The position numbers were made by a program, and so were the translations under genes. From NCBI GenBank assembly GCA_934047225.1, contig OW203997.1, positions 6,620,417 to 6,684,416 of the forward strand: a stretch of 64,000 nucleotides of DNA, written 5' to 3'. Positions 57,001 through 64,000 of this stretch are shown here, one piece after another. The first letter of the stretch is position 1; each line of letters starts with the position of its first letter. The notes beneath the pieces were generated by a model, which was given only the letters and a program-made list of their open reading frames with translations, searched no databases and was not told the DNA's origin. This DNA comes from Ypsolopha sequella. Lineage: Eukaryota; Arthropoda; Insecta; Lepidoptera; Ypsolophidae.

Positions 57001-60000
57001 TAGTATATACTTGCTAATTTCTATTTGCCTCTTCAAGTTATGCTGTAGATAAACCATACATTTAGTATGTACTACCGTTAGATTGGTAATGCAAAAGAGA
57101 AAGAGCATATATACGCGTATGTTAGAGCGAGATAGATAAACGAGACCAATTTTCTAACACTATGGATCTACAGATAATTACGAATGTGTAAAACTATTAT
57201 GTAATTAAGTCGTATGTATCTTTGTATAAAATTCACATGTTATTTTTTATTATCGTTTAAGATAACTAGATGGTGCCACAATGTTTCTACAAAGCGATAT
57301 AGCTTGTCCGATTTAGAATGGTAGATATTTTGAGTTGATTTTTGTGTTTTCTGCAAATGAATTATATAGAAGTCAATATGTTCTCTTTACTCGAAACTAA
57401 CCCATAGGAATTTAAACAACAAACGAAACAAATTCTGCTTATTTTTACAAAATCTCTGGTTTTATAGTGTAATTTCGTTTTTATTAGACGTGTTAATTAT
57501 CGTTACACGTGCAGATGAAACTCATATAAGAAAAAAAACCTACAGAATTGTAAATTTCACATTACGTAATGTGGAAATATTTTTGTCGCCAATGTTTTAG
57601 AATACAAAAATTTTGTACAGAAGTAGGTGGGAAAAGTTATCGCAATTAATCACATTATTGCTCTGAATACCTACGGATACAATTTAAAGTGATAACAAAT
57701 ATTCGAATTTCTGCTATTCGTAACCTTCATTTCGCATTGCATTACGTATTACATATTACTGGGCATTTTAATACACAATTCCCTAAATGACAACATTTAC
57801 ATAAATTTAATTCCATGCTCGGCAGATGTCCACAAAAAGCGAACTGCCCTTGTCAAGATTTTTGGTCTCGCATTCGTTACTCCATAACCGATCTTTTACT
57901 CTAATACTATATCTATGGGATAAACAGGCTCCAAAGTTTCACTTTCAGGGTTTCTTTTTCTGACAGAACCATAAAAAATTGGTAATCATAAAACATATGT
58001 TGCTAATCCATATTTTTTAATCTCAATGCGGTATTTTTATACAAGAAAATTACTTACCATTTGCAGGCTGAACAAGGCCGAAGAGAGAGGATAATCCAGC
58101 GGCAGAAAGAGATAGAAGAAGCTAAGAAGAAGGAGGGAGAAACTTCCCTGCTTCAAACCGAAGACTATCAGAAGAAACTTAGTGAGATAGAATCGCTGTT
58201 GGCTGAAGAATTCGGCATATCCTCTGAAGATGATACGATCAGTGAAGGTGGCATGGAGAGTAGTAATGAAGAGAGTTCCAAAACTGAAGAGGTAAATTAA
58301 GTAGGGCTGGCTCAGTCGGTAAGACTCGGTCTTAAGATTCGGATGCGAGTACTGCTGGTCGAGCATGCACCAATAAATTACAATTGGAATTTTTGACCTC
58401 TTAGAAGAAATGCCCATACTCACACACGCTTGGCAGGCTGGTTAGTGAGTGCGGTGCCGAAACCATCGCACCAGTGACGCCCGTCAGCACTCAAAGGTAT
58501 GGGCACTTCTTCTAAGAGGACGGCCAAAAGTGGCGAAATCTTGAAAAGGCCTATTTCCAACAGTGGACAAAGACAGGCTTTGGAAGGATGGATGGAATTT
58601 TTGTGCATAATTAAGCAGTGATTGGATAATCTTTACTTTTTTCCGATGAATATGGACAAGCCTTTCTGGACAAAGTTTAATGAAAATAGTCCATAACATT
58701 GAAAATTTTAACAAAATCGTTTTTTTTTTTCTTTAAAGTAAACCAGAAAGGCATATTCACATACTTTTTTGTTGGAAATAATGAAGGTTAGGTATGTAAG
58801 AGCCCGAATATTAGATCACCAATGATCTTATATAATATTAAAGTATATAATCTCACTGCCGATCACCGATAATAAGATAAAAGTAAAGGCCTTGACAAAC
58901 AGCGAGCGTGGTGGGGTGCGACGTGAGTGGGGCGCGATGCTGGCGCGACAGAGCGTGATTATAGCGTTGCGTGATGGTCACACCGAGCACGTCGCGCTGG
59001 GCGCGGCTGGGCGTGCTATCATCGCGCTTAGCTTGGCGTGAAGAATGCGAGCGTCGACCGTCATTGTGAAGCTATGTCGAGTGACTCGGACGTGGAAGAA
59101 TTATTGCTTTTATTTGCGACTAGAAAAAGGAAAAAGAGAATCTGGGTGCACGACATTAATATGAGAAGAGAAGAATATGGAGAATATCACAGATTGTGCA
59201 AAGAACTGAAATAACAATTTTAATTTAATTCTCTGGCAATCGACTCCCAAATAGCTGCTTTTAAAGCAGTATTTCTGTACTCTTAATGACTTATGTCAAA
59301 TAGGAACACATGTCCCCTAACACACTCGATCAATCGTTCCACATCCATGCCGAACAACAGAAAAATCTGTAAAAATTTACAACTTTCACGTCTAATCCCA
59401 CACCGCTACGCGCAACGTGATCACGCACCGCTCTCTGTGTGACGACTGTTCTAGAAACACATGTAATACAAATTCACGCAACGCGACCCCACCCCGCCCC
59501 GCCGAGCTTGCCACGCTACCGCGCTTTGCAGTTTGTCGTCACGCTAGCCTGCTGGCGTGCCACGTCGCGCTGAGCGTGGTGGGGCGTGATCTGTGTGACG
59601 TCTTCCACACCGTCATAGTAAGTTGCATGCTAACAACACACTATCATCGCGTCGCGCTCACGTCGCGCCCCACCACGCTCGCTGTTTGTCAAGGCCTTTA
59701 TAAACGAATTTTATATTTACTACTTGATGAGTGGTAAAGGAAATCACTAATGGACTAGGAGCGTACAGTCGTAACCCTATGTATAGAGTAACAAAATGGG
59801 AATAATATATAGTTTTTGCTGACTGTATAAAATGCAGAATATATGATAACCGTTGGGGCCATAAGACATTGGAATGTAGACCACGTACGGCAAAGCGCAG
59901 CATAGGCCGCCCTCGTGCCCGCTGGACTGACGGTCTGAAGGACGTTGCGGGTGGCGGCTGGATGAGGATGACTGAGGACCGCCAAGAGTGGCGTAATATT

Positions 60001-63000
60001 GGGGAGGCCTATGTCCAGCAGTGGACGAATACGGGCTGATGAATGGATGGATGGTATAAAACGCTCCAGGTTGCGCCCAGCCAACAATTTTTATTTTGAT
60101 GTAGTTTTTTTTTCTACACCTCTCCGAATTGGTCACATCTTGTTACTAGATACATAGGGTTACCCAAGGGTTACGTAGTCTATAAGGCAAACATGCACGC
60201 CCTAAACATCGTGTTGTTGTGTCCGAAGCTTTTTCACTGGCGTAGAATAGACGTCAATGAGAAGTGGGTGTACGAGTGTTTGATTGTTCAGTTGACACAG
60301 GATACACTTTGTGATGAAAAATGTTGTGTTACGATTTACATTAAAATTGTTAACTGAGCAATATTTACACACATTTGACATAGGATCAGACACAACAAGG
60401 AAGCCCCAGTAGTTCAGTCAGTATAATCTCAGGTTCAATCCAGTGGTTATGTGTTTAAACCTCGTTTATATATCCTATTAATCTATTAGTACCTACATAT
60501 ATACCTATTTACCGCTAACAACTGAAAAGTAGATTTATTCAATTTTATTGTTGGACAATCAGAAATTCTCTAATCGCCTTGGTAATCTGTGCTCTTGATA
60601 ACCGTATTTTAAGAAAATATAAATATCAGGAGATTTGTCTTATTACTTTAATTTAGTGTTCAGATGTCTCCACGTTTCCTCCCACTTATTTCACCAACAT
60701 ATAAGTACGACATAGAACACATGCCAAAAGTGGTCGGCGCATCAACCTGCCACACAACACATCACATCTCTATTGATATTGGGTCTCGCTTGAGGCCTAT
60801 TTTTGGCCGCATGCGTTGGCAACCACCCCAACCCCTGTCCATATCTCCTGATATAACCTACAATACAATATTCTTTATTGCACACGAAAAACAAAGTAAA
60901 TAGACAATTTCAAAAGCAAAAGTAGGGTACAATTGGCGGTTTTATCACTAAAAAGCGATCTCTTCCAGACAACCTTTGGATGGAGGACGTCTTAAAAGAA
61001 AAAAAATGTGTAGAGGCGGTGTACAGAATAAATAGATACAATTATACATATGTATATATTTAAACATACATTATTTACACTTATACGAGATACTCTTTTT
61101 TTTTCAGGCAAGTGAAACATCTAAAACGAACAAATTGGCCTCCAAAAAGTCAGCTATGAAAAATCTTTATTGCTCGGCTTGTAACAAACTATTCAAGAAT
61201 GTTAATTCCTTCGAAAATCATGAAAATAGCAAGAAACATAAAGAAAATGTCGCTGCCATGACTTTAGATGATGATATAGAAATAAGCAACGGTGAAGATG
61301 ATGAAGTGAATGTTGATGATGTAGTCGATGCTCCAGAAAAAGAAGAGGAAAAAGAAGATCTCAATGTGAATGGAGATGTAGAGGATGATAAGGAAAATAG
61401 AGGAAATTCCACTTCAGATATTGAAGGAGAGGATGTCAGGGAAACCCTCAGTGATGACGATGATTCTGATAAATTTAAGGTGAGATACTTGTAATTTTCG
61501 GGTTTCCGTCATAAAACAGAAAAAAACCCTTTCTTAGATTTGTCTTTCAAGTACCCTAGCATGGGCCATAGATTTAACGTATATTTATCCTTAGCGGCAG
61601 TAGCTCAGACGGTAGAATGCTGGCCTCTCAATCTTTGAGACCCAGGTTCGATCCCTGGTTGGTCATGCACCAATCAAATATTTCAAAAGTTTAGATGAGC
61701 CCTGGCACCTAAAATCTATTGCATTGTTTTTGAATGTGAAATGTCACACTTTTGGCTTTAATCGTATTTCTTGAAATGCTGAGCTCGTCCTTGTAATATG
61801 TAAATAAACTGGGGTCTTATTGTTGAAATTCAGCATCTATCGCTATCGATTCTAAAGGTACATCTTGATTGGGTACAAATTCCTATAGCTTAATTTCAAA
61901 AAGATTTTTTTTCAGAGAATATACGGCAATTTAGGACATACTTTTCATTATTTTGGTATATAAATTTATCATTATTGTTTTATGATTTGTTTAGAGATTT
62001 GTCGGTTTAGACGTCACTTGAGAATTGACATACTGATTGTGATGTGTGATTGCTTATAAAAAAAGTGGTCAGTCTCTGTCTGTCTACTCATTTGTCATCC
62101 ATCTGTCAAATCAGTCGGCAGCAAATTTATATAACTTTTATCTTGGTAGCAAAGGACACATTTCTAAACAGCCATTTCTCAAGTGACGTCACACAAAGGC
62201 AAAGGGAAGTTGCAGCTTTTTCGTAAAAATATTCATCATCATGAGGTTTTTTAGACCACAAGTTCGAAAATACGGCTTATTAAACCTAAATATCGAAATG
62301 GTTTTCGAATTAACACATTTAATCTAAGCGAATTACATCATACAATACATCATTTTTAACCAATCATGACACCTTTGAAAGAGATAGTGATATATGTTAA
62401 AGTTAGACAGTAAAGCCCCTCCAGTTGCGGATTTATGTAAGAAACGTACGACGTAGGGTGCAATTGTGTAAGAAAATCGTATTTATTTCAATTGTCTGCT
62501 AATTGCCTACGCAAATTAGCCAGTTTAACAATTGAAATCGTACGTTTTAAGTCGTACGTTTCTTACACAATTATATGTCATGGAAAGGTTTCTGTTTTGT
62601 GGTTATTGACGGACCTCCTTGGACTATGTAACGATTTTTCAACTTCCAGTCTTAATGAGTTTGTTGAAACTTAACTAAAAATATTAATATTTACAGGCTT
62701 TGCCGAAAAGTCAAAAGAAGAAGAAAAATAAAAAGAAGACTTTCATCCCAATGGCGGAAAGCGAAGGCAATGACAGCCATGACGAGATGAGTTTCAATGA
62801 AATAGAAGGTCCGTCCAGAAGTAGAAAAGCCAAGAAATTCAACATGCTAAAGAGCCAAATACAGGCCAAGAAGGAGGCTAATCTCAAAAAAGGCTCTCAA
62901 TCACAAACTTCTACAGAAAACCTGTATGAAGTATCGAGTACTACACCTACTGATGATGTTTTGGGAGAAGCTAATGCTCTCCCAAAAGATAAACCAGCTC

Positions 63001-63242
63001 TTCCCAAGATACAAAGAAATATAAAAACGAAGAAGCAGACAGATAGAAAACCAGTTAGGACAAAGGCTAGTGATTTTGAAAATCCCAATGATTTAATAAA
63101 TCTCAGATGTGCTGTATGTAATACAGATTTTCCTTCAAAGAATAGATTGTTTGAACATTTGAAAAAGACTGGCCACTCAGTCCCGTTGCCTCAAACTAGT
63201 TCCTCCACTACATCTAAGAAAGGTAAAAGAGGTAATAGATAA
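51028..63242 (+). CDS. DNAJC21: DnaJ homolog subfamily C member 21 (JJJ1 orthologue), complete
   Basis: Seven exons: 51028-51218, 51645-51789, 52587-52734, 55307-55521, 58067-58291, 61108-61479 and 62697-63242. All introns are GT-AG, phases agree, and the total is 613 aa. The J domain is at the N-terminus with HPD at residues 31-33, followed by the family-specific [14 protein letters not shown] and YF-x-PSCY-x-GFGD blocks. Next come a charged coiled-coil region (about 165-300), a first U1-type zinc finger (C330, C333, H346, H352), an Asp/Glu-rich stretch, a lysine-rich stretch ([11 protein letters not shown]), and a second finger (C570, C573, H586, H592) near the C-terminus. Yeast Jjj1 and human DNAJC21 stimulate Hsp70 to release shuttling factors from pre-60S particles, so a cytoplasmic/nucleolar role in 60S maturation is expected. 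Human DNAJC21 is slightly shorter. Candidate poly(A) signal AATAAA lies near 63582. Introns 3, 4 and 5 (about 2.5-2.8 kb each) are repeat-rich. Confidence 0.96.
52365..52466. repeat. perfect 43 bp inverted repeat (hairpin) in DNAJC21 intron 2
   Basis: Arms 52365-52407 and 52424-52466 match perfectly over 43 bp, with a 16 nt loop. The 13 bp AACAATAAATTTA occurs just outside on both sides (52310-52322 and 52467-52479). No coding content. Confidence 0.85.
53110..53355 (-). mobile_element. LINE 3' coding remnant (distal part)
   Basis: The minus strand reads, with defects, [48 protein letters not shown] recognise this as the C-terminus of a common lepidopteran non-LTR retrotransposon ORF. It continues at 54779-54995 across the foldback insertion. 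A related copy is at 63775-64000. The clade is not certain. Confidence 0.7.
53356..54778. mobile_element. modular foldback element (1423 bp) in DNAJC21 intron 3
   Basis: The ends GG-T/A-GAATGCTC and an inner CCAGGCCCGGCGC block are inverted at each side. A module of about 40 bp (AATGTAAAAAATTGCTATTTG...ATGGCAGGGGTAA) occurs three times in the left half (near 53468, 53610, 53733) and twice inverted in the right half (near 54090, 54615). An inner pair GTACCT...GTTACAACTGG/CCAGTTGTAAC...GGTACC lies at about 53780-53800 and 54057-54085. No ORF of note. It interrupts a LINE remnant. Confidence 0.78.
54779..54995 (-). mobile_element. LINE 3' coding remnant (proximal part)
   Basis: The minus strand reads [28 protein letters not shown], then, after a frameshift, [15 protein letters not shown]. 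This matches the family's RWFGHVERM region and joins the 53110-53355 piece in order. It is decayed. Confidence 0.7.
55816..56000. other. AT-rich repeat-like intron segment
   Basis: ATACAAATGTATTTATTCAAAATTATT-type sequence resembles the minus-strand tail of a retroelement (AATAAATACATTTG). Family uncertain. Confidence 0.35.
56001..56492. repeat. two tandem ~247 bp repeats in DNAJC21 intron 4
   Basis: AGGGCGGCTATTCTCGCAA starts each unit (56001 and 56248), and GAATTGCCGTCCAGG ends each. The units are roughly 85 percent alike by eye, with small indels. No coding signature. Confidence 0.75.
56750..56930 (+). mobile_element. tRNA-derived SINE
   Basis: A tRNA-like head with B box GGTTCAAATCCC in a good T-arm (GCGGG/CCCGT) and an A-box-like CCTAGTGGTCTCGAC precedes ~120 bp of unrelated tail. 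The acceptor stem does not pair, so it is not a functional tRNA. Confidence 0.6.
56931..58066. other. DNAJC21 intron 4, remainder
   Basis: AT-rich with no repeat or exon that I can support. It ends in the acceptor CCATTTGCAG before exon 5. Confidence 0.45.
58303..58600 (+). mobile_element. SINE with tRNA-like head and LINE-like tail
   Basis: A-box-like TGGCTCAGTCGG at 58308 and a GGTCGAGCATGCACC end to the head are followed by a body containing GGCAGGCTGGTTAGTGAGTGCG. It then ends in AGGCCTATTTCCAACAGTGGAC, similar to the LINE end at 59848-60039. An inverted pair of ~23 bp (CCTCTTAGAAGAA... near 58398 and 58499-58521) lies inside. It begins about 11 bp after exon 5. Confidence 0.55.
58884..59700. 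mobile_element. PIF/Harbinger-like deletion derivative with ~41 bp TIRs
   Basis: The ends TAAAGGCCTTGACAAACAGCG, then GAGCGTGGTGGGG, are inverted with one mismatch. The arms are strikingly rich in CGCG, GCGTG and CACGC words against an AT-rich background. An ORF remnant at 59074-59214 resembles Harbinger transposase N-termini. The target duplication is not resolved because TAA/TTA forms part of the inverted ends. Confidence 0.72.
59074..59214 (+). pseudogene. Harbinger transposase N-terminal remnant (46 aa)
   Basis: ATG to TAA, beginning [14 protein letters not shown], then [13 protein letters not shown] and [12 protein letters not shown]. The pattern of an acidic start, a basic stretch, W-x-H-x-IN and GE-x-H-x-L is typical of insect Harbinger transposases. 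The catalytic domain is deleted. Confidence 0.65.
59848..60039 (+). mobile_element. RTE-like LINE, C-terminal coding end
   Basis: A 63-codon open stretch to TGA reads [25 protein letters not shown], then [20 protein letters not shown]. This is the well-known C-terminus of a lepidopteran non-LTR retrotransposon ORF (RTE-type by memory). It is followed by a (ATGG)n tail, the usual 3' end. The 5' part is missing. Confidence 0.82.
60040..60855. other. DNAJC21 intron 5, SINE remnant and unassigned DNA
   Basis: A degraded tRNA-like motif (CAGTAGTTCAGTCAG...GGTTCAATCC) lies at about 60404-60445. The rest has no gene or repeat that I recognise. A 79-codon frame at 60664-60903 has no signature. Confidence 0.4.
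60856..60990 (-). repeat. lepidopteran retroelement 3' tail (TGCAATAAAGAATATTG)
   Basis: On the minus strand, GGTTGTCTGGAAGAGATCGC, TTTTTAGTGATAAAACCGCC and then TGCAATAAAGAATATTGTAT form the familiar 3' end of an abundant lepidopteran repeat. It includes an AATAAA-like signal. It lies about 120 bp upstream of exon 6. Confidence 0.65.
61594..61671 (+). mobile_element. tRNA-like SINE head (not a functional tRNA)
   Basis: A box TAGCTCAGACGG and B box GGTTCGATCCC are both good, and the T-arm pairs perfectly (CCAGG/CCTGG). The 5' and 3' acceptor strands do not pair. The following GTCATGCACCAAT is shared with the SINE at 58303. It lies in DNAJC21 intron 6. Confidence 0.65.
61878..62334 (+). repeat. 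dispersed ~0.47 kb repeat, copy B
   Basis: Same-orientation relative of 1719-2199. It lies in DNAJC21 intron 6, 362 bp before exon 7. Confidence 0.75.
62410..62575. mobile_element. small inverted-repeat element before DNAJC21 exon 7
   Basis: TGTAAGAAACGTACGAC (about 62436) is inverted as GTCGTACGTTTCTTACA (about 62552-62568). Internal CAATTG- and ACGATTT-rich stretches also pair. It is MITE-like; no target duplication is identified. Confidence 0.5.
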
Positions 63243-63774
63243 ATGTGCAATGAATTTAGATAGGTCGCAAAGTATTGTAATTAATGAATCATTGTGATTT
63301 AATTTTACTCTCTACAAGTTATTAAAGAGAACTTTATCAATTTATTTATTAAAAATATGATCACTGTCATTAAACTATGCCTAATTACAATTTTTCCTTG
63401 TTTTAATTTTTAGTGAACACATGTTATAAGTACATAAATAATACAATACATGAAAGTGAAAAGAGATATTTGCACATCAAAGACAGCTCTTAGAAAATGA
63501 TGCAAAAAGCACTTATACTATCAAATGTTTCAGACAGTATTTCAGTTCTGATCATTCTCTACAACCTAACTAAAAAATTCTGAATAAAATGAAAACACTA
63601 AATATTTTGACTTGCGTGGTGTCGTTAGTTCATTAGTTGCTCTAGCTAGATCCCCAAATATTGATCTTTTTCAATTTGGACACTATTCAGAATTCTGGGT
63701 TACGTGTTAGAGAATCATCCAATCCAAACAGAGATATGCGGTGCTAAACTCAAGTGATTTGTTTACATACATAC
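63243..63774. other. DNAJC21 3' UTR and downstream DNA
   Basis: ATTAAA near 63320 and AATAAA near 63582 are candidate poly(A) signals. No other feature is seen. Confidence 0.5.
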
Positions 63775-64000
63775 ATATACTCACGCCTGTCTCAGAGGGG
63801 TAGGCAGAGACAATAGATTTCTATTCTGACATACCTTTCGCCTCTTCCACATCCATCAATCTAGTCATACAAGCTCTTCTATTCCACATACTTTTGAGAT
63901 TGCCCTCCTTCAATATATTGCCAATTTGGTCAGCATACATCCTACTAAGGTGGCCTGCTTGAGCTTAACCTTCAACTTACAATAAATTTCTTTTGTCACT
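63775..64000 (-). mobile_element. LINE 3' coding remnant at the window edge
   Basis: The minus strand reads, with stops, MYADQIGNILKEGNLKS, NRRACMTRLMDVEEAKG and KSIVSAYPSE, the same family as 53110-53355. Its sequence past 63971 is uninterrupted where the relative in DNAJC21 intron 3 carries the foldback element. Confidence 0.7.

Noticed and set aside
58037..58423. 128-codon minus-strand hydrophobic frame
   Set aside because: It is antisense to DNAJC21 exon 5 and continues into the SINE; its hydrophobicity comes from the complement of Glu/Lys codons.
61594..61671. Possible tRNA gene
   Set aside because: The A and B boxes and T-arm are good, but the acceptor stem strands do not pair and a SINE-type tail follows. 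It is called a SINE head.

Overview
The window is an animal nuclear genome segment, almost certainly from an insect and most likely a moth or butterfly. The host genes carry small exons with canonical GT-AG introns. The intergenic DNA carries repeats typical of Lepidoptera: LINE tails ending in AGGCCTATGTCCAGCAGTGG-type sequence, a TTTGCCCGCGGCTTCGCC repeat, tRNA-headed SINEs and many MITEs. No bacterial-style gene organisation or CRISPR array is visible.

Host genes. Only two are convincing. At the left edge lie the last three exons of a MORN5-like gene (2307-5629, + strand); its 5' exons are not in the window. At the right edge is a complete seven-exon DNAJC21/JJJ1 co-chaperone gene (51028-63242, + strand, 613 aa). 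It has a J domain and two zinc fingers and is expected to act in 60S ribosomal subunit maturation. Its introns are full of repeats.

Nested transposons, 8378-31142. A ~4.0 kb palindromic element has ~1.73 kb arms, a 514 bp spacer and pieces of an unnamed transposon-type gene family (FGGLHIEM core, C-terminal CXC cysteine cluster). It was split by two young LTR retrotransposons. One is a gag-less Ty3/gypsy element (11447-14932, TSD CTAGT). The other is an intact BEL/Pao element with a 1780-codon ORF (15564-22398, TSD CTTTT). The uninterrupted left arm preserves both empty sites. Afterwards a 5.77 kb segment holding the 5' half of BEL, its 5' LTR and the right flank was tandemly duplicated (19589-25359 to 25372-31142). 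A 12 bp filler lies at the join, and the duplication created a truncated gag-protease ORF.

Middle, 31143-44705. There is no convincing gene. Instead there is a mosaic of MITEs and foldback elements: a tandem 226 bp array, a hAT-like MITE with 8 bp TSD, a TTAA-flanked piggyBac-like MITE, a TA-flanked MITE, a ~1.26 kb element rich in AAGGCCA motifs, and a 2.2 kb element with 24 bp TIRs.

P element, 44714-48994. This is a structurally complete P-superfamily transposon with 26 bp perfect TIRs and an 8 bp TSD (TTATTTAC). A six-exon THAP-domain transposase gene is broken, as far as can be read, by only one in-frame stop.

Right part. Two PIF/Harbinger deletion derivatives, a modular foldback element inserted in a LINE remnant, a perfect 43 bp hairpin and several SINEs sit around or within the DNAJC21 introns.
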